From assembly GCA_038501195.1 (NCBI GenBank), contig JBBPUQ010000002.1:4092001-4156000 (forward strand): a DNA stretch of 64,000 bases, given 5' to 3'. This DNA is from Nemania diffusa (lineage: Eukaryota; Ascomycota; Sordariomycetes; Xylariales; Xylariaceae). Under the pieces are notes generated by a model. It worked only from the letters and a program-made list of their open reading frames with translations. It was not told where the DNA came from and did not search any database. Shown piece after piece: positions 35,067-47,100 of this stretch (position 1 is its first letter; each line of letters begins with the position of its first letter). A program made the translations under genes and the position numbers.

Positions 35067-37819
35067 ATGGTAAGATCTTCCTACCATATTATTTGGTTGC
35101 GTTCCGCCCATACGACGTCTTATTGCATAAGCCTTCGCCGGTGTGCAAAGTATTGACCCGTGGATAGAATAATTCTAATCTGAGAAAACGCCGCCCTCAT
35201 CATGGCTACGAGGGTGCCCCTGCGGTGCCTGTGGCCCATGATCCGCTGCACCCTGCTTCTGCGAGTGTGCCTACCCCCGAGGACCTCTCGCCAAGTCAGA
35301 TAAATATACTTGCCCAGGCTGCCGCCATTCTCAATTGTCCAGTCTCCCAGTTGTATAGTCTTGATAATCGAAGACCTGGTTTTCCACCTCTTCACACCCC
35401 TGTTCCTTCATATAGCATTCCATCTAAAAAACCACGCTTGAGCACAGATCTCACGGCAATGCCGCCTCATGAGAAATCACAAGCCGTTGACCAAGCCGTC
35501 TCTGCTCGCCAAGACGATGGCTTTGCGTCGGACATTGGCCCGTCGTGCTTGACACATTACCTCTCCGGCTTCTCCTCCGTGTGCTCACCTTGTATGACAT
35601 GTGAACCTCAAGGTCTGTAGCCGTAACCTTTGATCGTGGCAATACTGCATGAGTACTAAATTCCGCTCAGGTTACGCTGGCATACCGGCAACTAGTCCTT
35701 ATGGCTACACTGAAACTCGGCCCTATGTCGACCAGAAGCCCCCGTCTTCTCACTCAATGCCTAGCACACTGTCTCAAGTCCCATCTAGTCTATTTGCAAG
35801 CAATAGTCCTCTCGTGACGCAGCAGCCGTTCCCTGATTACAGTATTTTACAGCCAAACCGATCAATGGCCACCGATCAATGGACCGTTCAACCTACCACC
35901 AGTGGTGAGGGAATGGTGTACCCTGGGCCCGTAGGTAGTCAAGGATATCCAGCGCAACCGGGGATGCAATCCAGTCCACCTGTTTCACCCACGAATCACG
36001 CCACGAGAATTCAAACATTTGTTACTACCTCATCTGAAACACACGAAGGGCCTAGAAGGCAATATAGTACCACGCAGGCCCATACCCATACAGAAGTTGA
36101 CAGGACTCGTACGCATCTACAGTCCCGAGAGTTAGACTTCGTTTCACCGAACCAGAGACCGCCTCCTGCAAGAAGAGGGCCGTTTAGAAACCAACATGAC
36201 AGAGAGAGGACCGCCGAAACGAGAAGAATCGGAAGTTGCATCCGCTGCAGAATGCAACGAATACGAGTGAGTCGACAGTTTCAACAGTTGGCGTGCGCAA
36301 TGTACAATGTTCTCTGGCTGACTGGGATAACTAGTGCGAGACAAATCCAGAGGACAAGAATGGAACTTGCATGACTTGCTTGCGCGTCTCAAACGTGAAA
36401 GTCTGGAGGATGCCATGTCTTCGATACAAGATTACTGACGTGAGACTCTTCAAGCCTGGGCCGGTAAAAGGCCATGAGTGGACGCGACGGTGGGTGGAAG
36501 GTGTTCCAGATGATATTTCACATTGGGCATCGCCGGAAACACGAAATGTAAAGGTGACGGAGGGATACACCGATTACGCAGTCGAGCTTCGGGTTAGGCA
36601 GTTTGTACCTCAAGATGGTGACTCGCTTGAACGATCGTGGGTGCATGACGGTGTTAGGAAGCGAGTCGTAATTCCCGCATACGCCATCGTGAATCTCGAG
36701 GAAGCAAAAAGCGCCTATTCCAACTACATCACTAAAAGCCTTCCGGAGTCCTGCAAAAAGATATTAAATGGTAAGGATAAACTGGTGATGGCGACATACT
36801 GGGCGGCACTGAGAGCGGCACGAGATCCCACGACCGATGAGAAAGAAAGAGAACTATTAAAAAAGGCACTCCACTTGTGGATGGCCGTTCGTATGACCAC
36901 CAAGTCGACGGTTATCGTGGGCGAAGAGACGCTAGGGATGACTCCGGACATGATGGATGAAACAAGCCCTCTGCAGGGAAAAATTCCCCTCCCGCCAGTG
37001 ATGGGAGCACAGATCGAACTAGTTTTAATCCATCAGATCCAGTCGAACCTCCGACGAGAGATGCTCGAGAATTTGCAGACCATGACACAGGCCAACAAGC
37101 AACACACATGGTTTACGACATACCTCATAACTTTCATTTTGCTGCATAACGTGTCTCTTCTTTGTCAGCACGACACAGGGTATGCTCGCAAGCATGGAAT
37201 GAAAGTAGGTCGACTCAATCAAAGCTAAAAGAGCTACTATCTCTTGTGGAAAGACAAGTAACTAACGCTTAGGCCCTAGACTCGATTTGCAAGAGAGGAC
37301 ATGGTCAGAGAGTACCAGTTGGGTGAGGACAGTATTCATCTCTACAGTTAAGAAATGACTTACCTAATATCCAAATAGGCGCAAACATTCTATTGGCGTA
37401 TTTTCATTATTGTAACAAAGGTACGGAGCATATCTGAACGACCCTGTGTAACAAGCTGCAGTGTGAGATTGACCAACAATAAGGCATATACCCATTCTCT
37501 GCGGAGTGCAAGGAGCAGGACTTGACGGCGTTGGCCGCGCTTAGCGAGCAGAGTGCTACGTTTATTAGGCAAACGAAAGCACACGTAGAGAAGACCAGTG
37601 AGTTATCCCTACCAAAGACCTTCTAGTCAAGTCCTTCGAATAAGGGAGTGTGCACATGTGTGTTCGTAGTGCAGCATAAAATAAGACGAAGTTACTGACC
37701 GGGGACCAATTATAGAGAAATCATGGGCCAAGCTTCGGGAAACCAATGACTATGAGAACGACTTCTATTATACAAGTCAGCTCTACGAGGAGAATTGGAT
37801 GCCGCAGCCGACAATTTGA
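35067..37819 (+). CDS. Zn2Cys6-type zinc-cluster regulator with a central DNA-binding motif
   Basis: Eight coding exons are proposed: 35067-35069, 35168-35591, 35671-36266, 36335-37204, 37273-37303, 37379-37420, 37484-37597 and 37716-37819, giving 727 residues. Exon 1 supplies only ATG, followed by GTAAGA; exon 2 begins NNSNLRKRRPHHGYEG, in frame. Residues 1-310 are Pro/Ser/Gln-rich and look disordered. The zinc cluster has cysteines at 332, 335, 342, 353, 356 and 369, with basic residues between the second and third (RCRMQRIRC). Its last loop is unusually long (12 residues against the usual ~6-8). The helical C-terminal half includes YFHYCNKGIYPFSAECKEQDL, split over exons 6-7. Strong points are the 36267 and 37205 introns and the last three junctions; weaker are the 35592 and 37304 donors (GTATGA, GTCAGA). 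Probably a nuclear transcription factor; targets unknown. Confidence 0.75.
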
Positions 37820-39646
37820 GTAACCCTCCCCCCCCCACCCAGGTCTGCATTACTCCTTCGCGCTAGCCTTCACGAGACGTAAGATTTGCATAACTATAGG
37901 AACCCCATCCAAGAATGAGGAGGGCGGTGATCACTGAGGATCTAGCTAGATAAAGACAAGATGAACAGTAGGACTTCAAATGGGTCCGCGTTGGGCATCC
38001 ATTCTATTGCATGAAGCACGAAGGTAGGTCGTGTAAAGCCGGTTATACGTTCACAACGGAGAAGGGGATTACGAGTGAGAGAGTTAACTACCTGTTGGAG
38101 AGAATGGCTTATGAAGCTGTGTTCGTGTACAGATATTCCCAGCAACTAAACACCCGAGATATGCTAGTACCCGAGTCGTTAGAGAGACAAATAACCAGTC
38201 ACATTTCTATCTCATCCACCTATACCTATCTATACAACGTTCCTGCAACGGCCCGGCCCTTATGCTCGATAAGCCAAGATGATGTAGCTCCGGGATATGG
38301 TAGTTCGATGTGAACAGCGTACTGAATATCCACTGACCCGGTTACGAGAGGATGGGGGTTGGTATATACATACAGCTGTATTCTGTAATATGTATGTACC
38401 CCTTCACCACGAACCCTGCATACACCTGCACCCGCGTCCATCTTTTATCTCTATTTTATTTTATTTTATTTTATTTTCATTTTTTCCCCTGCCTTGAGTA
38501 CATACATCACCACACTTGTGATGGTGTCCATGTCTCGGCGATACATCCTCACCCTTTCCTTATCAAGATGGCTCTACTTACGTAGTAGTTAACAGCCCCA
38601 CATATCTAGGGCTTGCCTATGCGTGCTGTACTGTAGATCAATGATAGTCGGAGCTTGATCCGAAAGGGATAGAGCCGCCTTTATCACGTACTTCTTGCGG
38701 CTTGGTGCAGACGGCAAGGATACGGGAATGAGAATGGCATACCTTCCCACCTTCAAGATTGGCTACCTAGCTACGCGGTAGATAGGCTATGATCCATCCG
38801 ATGAGGGTTTGCCTGCCATGCCCCGGCTAGATGCTCCATTGCAGAGCCAAGCTACTAGTGAAGTGTCTATATCAGCGTGGCGCTCGATCTTCACCAATGT
38901 ATGGCCAGAGGAGGGCGGCTAGCCCAGATCTTCCTCGTTATTATGTATGAGCCTCACGATGCGCAGACTGTGGATCGCGTGTGCCTCTTTACCCTACTCG
39001 GCATGCTGATGTCAAGCACATACGGCTGCCAGCTTTGCGGCTCGCGAACCCGTCCCCTGAGGGTTCGTGCCACTGCAACATGCCTACGTACTTGAAAAGC
39101 TCCGGCGCTACCTAATCCCGGGTACGATCTTATACCTACAGGAACACATAACGCAGTCTGCCGTCTCCCAGGGAATCAATAGCTGCTGTCTCAGTCCGTA
39201 TCACGGGAGGGGTGTTGGAGGGTTGGGCTTCAACGACGCACGCCGTTCTATTCCTAGGTTACTCGGTAACCTGCTCCTGCCGTGTACTTGCTTTGTTGTG
39301 ATCGAGAAGATAAAGCACGTAGATACTGGGGGTGGAACCTGCGGTATCTATAGTTTATGTCTTGTCCTCCATAACGACATCTCCGGCAAGATTAGATCGT
39401 AGAGCCGGCTACTCAACTTCTTTATATACCTCCCTGATCTGTTGGATCATCATCACTCGAACGACCCCATTCTCAGGCCATAAAATCTGCCCACCTCAGA
39501 CAGATCCCTGCAAACAGACTCTAGCAATATCAGGCTCACTTGCATCTCTGGAGTTTTAGTCTTGGCCCAGTCATTCTTCATTGCCCCGGACCATCTTTAT
39601 TGGCCCTAAACACGTCATAGTTACGAACGGAGACTCCAATCACCAA
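37820..39646. other. Intergenic region
   Basis: About 1.8 kb between two plus-strand genes, with a C8 run at 37830-37837 just after the stop and TTTTA pentamers near 38,455-38,480. No supported gene. The frame before 39647 is open from 39581 but starts with TTG, so the dioxygenase is started at ATG 39647. Confidence 0.6.
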
Positions 39647-41143
39647 ATGGGAGACTTCCAAGTTGCAGGTCCAGTGCTCGTCCATGGGTTGAGGAACATT
39701 GGCCTCTCAGAGCCTCTGCATGCCTCGTCACGCTCAGACCTTCCTCAGGATAGCCGAGTTGGTCTGCCGAGAGACTTTCCATCCCATATTTGCCACCCTT
39801 TCGCCTGGACTAGCTCAGACTTCGTAGATGAAGCGAGTTATGTTTTCCATCTGTCCGTAGCAGAACAGGCGGAGCTATGTCGGGCCAAAGACGACTTCAA
39901 AGGTACTTATTCACAAGCACTAACATCTCTTAGGTTCAGATCCACGCTAATTATGTTTGTGTGTTCTAGCCCAAGAGCTGGATGGGAACCTAGTAAACCA
40001 GGAGAACTTCCCTCTTCCCACTCTCGGCCCCAAATTACGTGTCCTGGCCGATGACATCCACAATGGCAAAGGCTTCCACGTTATTCGCGGGCTTGATCCA
40101 AATGACCACTCAGTCGAAGATCTGGCCATTATCCAGCTAGGAGTTCAGGCATACATTGCTGATCAAAGTGGACGCCAGGACCATCGGGGGAACATGCTAG
40201 GTATTCACCCCATCTATGAATGACAAAAGCCAAGTATAAGCTCACACATAGTAGTACACATTGTGGCGGATAATTCATCTGAGATCAAGCTCGGTCATCA
40301 TCGCCATTCCACTTCGGCTATTGTAGGCGGACACCCCCCCAACTGGGATGACCTAAGAGATTGGGCTTCAACTAACGAAAATTTTCTTGCCATCTAGTCC
40401 TTCCACAACGAGGAAGCCGGTGACGTGATAAGCTGGCTAACTCGCGGCACGTCAAAGACTGGAGGCAGATGCATTCTTGCCCCTGTCTATACCATCTATA
40501 ACATCCTTGCTGCCCATCGGCCTGATGTTATTCGGACACTTACAAAGTCTGATTGGCCTGTTGCACTGTAAGTCCCCCCGGCCCATCCCCCGGTGCCTTA
40601 GTAGCACGCACAGAGAGAGAAAGAGAGAGAAAGAGAGAGAAACAGATGGAGAAATATAGAGAAGTCGAAACTAATACGTGCCGTTCACACGGTACTAGTC
40701 CGCGTTTCCAGTGTCGTCCCTTGATGTTCTACCACGAGTCCAAGTTGATCATGAACTTTGGCCGCACGCCTCTACTGGGCAGCGCCACGCACCCCCGCCC
40801 CGAGCACCTCCCGCAGCTCAACGAGCGCCAACGCGAGGCCCTAGACCTAGTGGAGGCCATCGCGCAGGCTCTCCAGATGGAGATCAAGACCCGCAGTGGT
40901 GACATGCACTTCATCAACAACTTCACCATCTTGCACCGGCGGGAGGGGTTCGTCGATGGTGCATCGCCGGATGAAAAGCGGCATCTGGTCCGCATGCGAC
41001 TGCGGAGCTCGACCCAAGCGTGGTCCATCCCAGAAAGTCTCCACCAGGAGTGGGCAGATGCATTCGCTGAGGGTGGCCCGAAGACGTGGCATCTGGAGCC
41101 GATGCCTGGAGATGCCTTTCCACTCCGCAAATACACAAACTAA
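39647..41143 (+). CDS. TauD/TfdA-like Fe(II)/2-oxoglutarate dioxygenase
   Basis: Five exons (39647-39902, 39970-40200, 40255-40322, 40398-40567, 40699-41143) give 389 residues. The third exon may start three bases earlier (40252), adding one valine. Recognisable blocks are LPQDSRVGLPRDFP, HPFAWTSSDF, NFPLPTLGPKL, GKGFHVIRGLDP, ADNSSEIKLGHHRHSTSA, SWLTRGTSKTGGRC and GDMHFINNFTILHRREGFVDG, near the C-terminal arginines HLVRMRLR. The likely metal site is His188, a carboxylate at Glu190 or Glu191 (HNEE, where the family usually has HxD) and His321 in ILHRREGF. Members use 2-oxoglutarate and O2 to hydroxylate small substrates such as taurine or related compounds. The substrate here cannot be told; nothing nearby suggests a biosynthetic cluster. 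Intron 4 carries a GA-rich microsatellite. ATG 39647 is preferred, but an upstream exon is possible. Confidence 0.82.
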
Positions 41144-44100
41144 TGATAGAGGGCATGGGCGGTATCGCCGCCGGTTGGCTTCAGCTCGCCTCTAGCAAAG
41201 CCACCCTAAGCCTAACTAATGAACGTAAAACCACGGGGATTGCTTTTAGGTCCGGAAAAGGGAGATAAAAAAGGAAACAGGCAAGGGCAAACAAAAGAAA
41301 AATCTCGGTGTGCAGTATGGGTTTTCTTTCCTGGGTATTCTCTATCTGGGCTGGGGGTGTGGATGTGGTAGATTGCAACCAAGCAAGTCTAAACGACGAA
41401 AGACGAACGAAAAAACGGAAAGAGAGAAAAAAAACCACCCTTAAAAAAACAACGAAAGACGGGTTGATGGGGAAGGATGCGTGAAGCCAGCCAGCACTCC
41501 CTTGGCAAAGCACACATGCAAACGTTCCTTACGTGTTCCTAGCAGCGGTGGCGATGGTGGTCAAAGTGCGCAATATGTGAAGTGAAGTCAGTTACATCCT
41601 CCTAAATAGGTATTATTAACTATTTAGGTATCTACTCCCGTATCTGGCGTTGAGTATCAGCCTATGTGAGAATTGGGTCCCCCGGGCCCCCCGGACCCCT
41701 GTACGGTGATCATGTACAAGTAGTTTAGCATACTTATGTAGTCTGATATACACAAGGTAGCGTACAGTAGTGTAGGCTGTCAACCCGGCTCTTGGCGCCA
41801 AAATCGGCCTTCGGTCAAGGTTCAAGGTTGACTAGGTGCGTCCAGCTTAGTACGACATACCGAGTGGGAGGAAATGAAATATGGGCACAGGACTGTATAG
41901 GCACACTAGACAGCACTAATGTACTCAGACACACGAGAACTATGCCGGTTTGAGGCTTGCCTACATTGGCCTGCCTATAGTGTATGCACAATGGAGACGC
42001 GTACCTACAGTCATGGGTTTACACGACATTCTGGATTCTGGATCGCGAGGCGCCATTTCCGATAACCTGGTTTGCCCAGCAACCCATCGCGATTTAAATA
42101 TGCCACACTACCTACACTAGCACTGTCATCCTAGAAACAACCCCGTATGATGCATACTTGTGTAGACCTACATTTGACCTACACTTACACTTACTTACAT
42201 ATACTGTATATATGTACACAGCGCCGCTTACATATAAATAGCAACTCCTAATTTTAGCTTGTCATCTATCATATTAGTTATTAATGTCAACGAAAGTTGC
42301 CATTATTTTCTCAAAGGAGCATGGACACATATGTATAGTCTTATACACTCCTATCTACGTACAAGTAGGCATCGAAGACTACACTCTCGGACAGAATATG
42401 TATATCACAAATCAAAAAATAAGACTACAGTATACTATCTATTATAAGGCCTAGCGTATCTATCGAATAGTGTATATATAAGTATATGTTCTTGGAATTA
42501 GCCTAGACTCTATCTACACTAGATCCACGACGAGCGTGTCTATACCACATATAAATACCGACAGAGCCATTTCAACTCACTACGCCTATTCTGTACTCGT
42601 ACTTGTATGTCAAAAAGCTGCACCAAACGGATCTCCACATATTTAATTACTACGTACAGAATACACTACATAATGTATGTACACTTATTCTGTACACTAC
42701 GTAAGTATGTGCATAGCTATGGAGGCTGTGCACACAGCTTATGCCACTATCGCTCGTCTACACTAGCGTTGGTACCTTAATCCTTGGATACTGTGTATTA
42801 TCATTATGTAGTCTGTATAAGTGTATGGCATCGTGATTGAGTTATCTAGTCAACTGTTGTGTCTGTGCCTGTAGCTAAAACTACAGTAACTGATTGTGTT
42901 GTAGTTGTAGATACGATAGTTTATGTATTATATAGTATATGTTCTCGACGTTATTGACTTACTTACATACAACTGAGGGCGTACATTATATTAGGCTGTG
43001 AGGGGTATCTAGTGCCGTACTCCGATAGGCTGCATCAAAACTATCAAGAGCTCTTTTCCAGACATTCACTACCTTATGCGTAGTATAGACTAGTATAGAC
43101 TTCTCTGATCTTGGTATACGCTAATCCACTGTGGGGCTCCGTTAAAAAGAGAATCGTTCTGTAAAAGACCTAGCCATGAACCCGGGAGATATATGTAAGC
43201 ACCAGCCCTTGTACGCATGTCTACTGTAGTGTAGAGGCCCCTCTACATAATAAAGCCCAAGCACACCTTTAGTACCAGGTATCCATGGCTCCCGTGGCGA
43301 ACTAACCATTATAATAAATTGTACATAAGTTGGGTCACGGACGAAGACCAGTAGGATCAAAGGTCTCCAGCACACTACTACCTCACCGCTCAACTCCCTT
43401 TTGCTTTTCAACGCCCTCTAGCCCTCTTTCTCTTCGATTGGAGTTGTTTTTATCTCGCTTAGTTTTACTATAACACAACTATGAATCACCTCCTCGATGT
43501 TATGAGTTACGATCGAGATGGTTCTCTCTCTAGCGTATGAGGAGGGATATTGTGTTCAGGGATGTTAGATGTGTGTGTTGCATCCTGCACTATCACAACC
43601 AAAGAAAGTCAAGACTTTGATGGGTTGGGGTGCCTTTAATCGAGACCAAACAAGCAGTTACTATAAAGCTGGCGTTTTCGGGGGCAGCAAACTAGGTTTG
43701 TCGTGTAGATAAGTCCAGACCATTTACAACTACATAGGGTGCAGGCAGGGGCTGGCTGGTTTCTCGGCCATGCATACACACCGGTGATATGTACTTGTCG
43801 TCCGTATTCGATAGACGTGTAGGGCCGAGGACACCTAAGCTTATGCAACATGTAATAGTTACTTTACGTGGTGTGCATCTAGCGCCTATATATACTGGAA
43901 TAGGTAACTAAGAAGACATCCCGCTTGAGCCGTGATGGACACTCGCGTAGGATGGGCGCATGTACAGAATAAATTGCCTGCAAAACAGACTTTTAGACTT
44001 TGAAGCATAGGTATGTGCTAGGTTCCTGCGGAGATGAATCTGTAATTCCTGGGTTCTATGATCCGGTTGCAACATAAGGCTGCTTCTCGCAGCCAGCCTT

Positions 44101-47100
44101 GCGCGAATCATTATAGTTATAGATGCATAGGTAATGTAAGTAAGGTATGTAGGTAGGTAGGTAGGTAGAGTGATAGGTATACTTAGGCATACTCAGTCTG
44201 AGCACAAATCTCGGCAGATGGGTGGTCGGTGTGCCGCTCAATTCGGAAACCCACGTACAGTAGGACCGGGGGCCCATAGAAAAAGAAGCCAACAATGACC
44301 TGTCTAGTCTGCCGGACTCCTGTCCGGATCCGCGGTCGCCAAGCACCAGAAACAACGGGCTAATTATGGGGAAGGCCATAATCAGATCGATCGCTCACGT
44401 GCTCGCCGGAACAAGGTTTGCTGACTTTTTTGCAGTTATTCTTGTGTTTCACGTGAATTCGCTAATACGGGGGTTATGGTAACTCTATTCTTGAAGTAGA
44501 CTATGGCAGTGTTGATGATCAACGAGCACCACAACAACTCCATTTTCTATATTCCTCCTTCATTTCCTGTTCGTCGCCCTCTTTGGCGATGCAACCTCCA
44601 CGGCAATCAAGGCGACGCCCAACATAAGCAAGATTCCAGGAAGATAAACGAAAAGTTTTCCACAGATGAACGACCAATGTGTGGTTATACAGAAAAGCAC
44701 GGCAGTTTTCGCGGATGCTCACGCATGGTGACCTGCATATCAATCTCGGTACAAGTTGCATAGACTGGTTATCACATTTCAAATCGCGATTTCTGGAGAT
44801 CTGAGATACCCACATGTGCAAGTTGCATAACAACACACACGAAGTACAGTAGTACTGCGTAAAGAACACCATTGATGTTCAGGGCCCGAGCTCAACCCAC
44901 CACATAGACATTGTTGCACTGTATAGAACACTGGCTCCACCACCGGTGTGGTGGTGGCTTATGTGATAAAATAGAAACAAACTCACGATGAATATATTTT
45001 GGGGCTTCAATTTCGTTTCCAATGCCCCCAAAAGACGTTCCGCGAGAACGAGCTAGTACAAAAGTCCTTTAGCCCTTACGGTTGGGCATTCACTTTCTTC
45101 GAAAGGGGGATCTTGACGTTTCAGGCATCAACATGTTAATTTCATGAGTTCAGGTGTTAATACGGCTCACTTATTTTCCGAGCCGTGGACAAAAGTTCAT
45201 GTCAACATACGCATAATCTCTCCTGCAATTTAACGTCGTCGGTGAAGATCTCAATGCCCAGTCACGATCGGTATTACAGCATTGGCAAGGCAGCATGGCA
45301 TAGGTATGCCTAACCACCGACGTACATATCAATCCTTGCGGCAGCATGCAACATCACCATGGCTTGAGAATACCTAGTATGTATGACAGTACAATTCACT
45401 TGACGTCGAAGCTGAGGTAGTATACACTGCCTACGCAGACTCACTCTTGAGTGTATTAGTCTACCTGCATGGTGTGGAGATCAGGTAATGCCGCAACCGG
45501 CCTTAGCACTTGGTTCCCATATGCACACACCCTACCAATGATGAAGATACGCGTAGTTGTCACGGATGACTACTAAACCCTAGGCTCCACGTCCAACTCT
45601 TGGTTGCTCCGAGAGCTAAAATTCTCGTGGGTTTCTACTGTAGTGTGTAGGCTTTACGCCAAACCTACCGTACCACAGGGGAAGAATTTTCCACCCTCCG
45701 TCAATAGGAGGCTACGTATACACCGTATAGCACGATTACTAAAGTTAAACAGCTCGTAAGCTGTCCTAATCTTATGAGGAACTGTTACGAGCAACTGTTG
45801 GTTAATCGATCTATAATATGTTATACCCAGTCCATTAATTGTAATTGGGTAGGGGTCTTCACTCACCGGTCTACCGGAGGGGGTAACTCTCGAGTACGCT
45901 AACCTGCTACTTACATACTCGTCCCTGATGTGTATTACATGCCATCCGTTGGTCAGAGTACCTGCAGAGTATGCGGTCCGGCTAAGCGAGACGTTAAACT
46001 CATAACCTGTGACCGCCCGCAGTATCGACCAGCATTGCCCAGTTACGCCACCCCGAGATCTTGTTACGAATTGAATCGGGATTTCCCCGTGGTATATGTA
46101 GCCCTTCTTCATCAGGTACCATTAGATAACTCCCCTTTTTTTTTCTCGTGATTATGAGGTAATGTTGTCTCGACTATCATCTCTCCGCACCGTCGAGAAG
46201 AGCCGTCATAGCCGTGAACAAATCACATCCCGATGCTATTTGCTAACAAAAGCTGTTACCGCGATTAGGTTTACACATCGACCATGCCCTACCGACTCCA
46301 AAACGTCAAGAACGCCCTCGACAAGCCAAGATACTGCTGTTTGGTCCTTCTCGCGTGATAGGGGGGAAAACTATTGCCGTGGTCCCGGGCTTCCACTGGA
46401 TGATCTTGCATTGGCTAGAACCCTCCCCTCGACAGCAGTTCGCGAGATATATAACTCAATCCCCAGTCTTATGGACCAACGGGTGGCCACATATCATGCA
46501 ATTTTGCCCAATATGCATCTGTAGTCGCCACAGAAAAAAGAAAGCATTCGACCGCAGCAGCGGCCAAGCGCAGCCAGCCTGCATCCAATTCAGCTGAGCA
46601 GCCTAGGCGCCACACAATGCCGGCCTGGTTCCGCGAACCTTGCGTCCTGAATCATCAACGCATGGTCAATGCCCGTGTCTTGGATAGTCTTGGACGAACG
46701 ACGGATACGCGTTAGCCGCGGGCATGCTGTTACCAGTCCTGGCTGACAAGGGGTCGCTGCAGGTCTCCGTCAGCATATGTATGTATGTACAGGTGCTCAG
46801 ATATCTCCCAGGTATAATGGATTCTCGGTCTCTGGGAATACTGGGGGAAAGAGGGCGTCCTCTGCCTGCAAGTTCAGGGTTGCAGAGTACTTAAGAAACC
46901 ATCAAATCACGAAAAGGATCTGACCCAGGTGGTGGATCGGCAGGAAGCACCATGCCTTGACATGGCCTAGGTGGCAATACAACCTGGATGATCCTCGTCG
47001 ACGTGGCATCTGAAGACCCTGGCCGCTATGAGCGGGTAAGGGGAAAAGTGTGTGGCAGTCAGATTCCTAAGTCGGCCAGCCGCCAGGTCGCCAATCGCAT

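Noticed and set aside
45654..46112. 152-codon minus-strand frame
   Set aside because: No recognisable domain, no conserved-looking blocks and no splice partners; length alone is weak evidence. It was also considered as an RNA gene, but no 5S rRNA or tRNA signature is present.
46162..46524. 120-codon plus-strand frame starting with ATG
   Set aside because: Composition is Ser/Thr/Arg-rich without recognisable motifs, and another frame across the same bases looks equally plausible.
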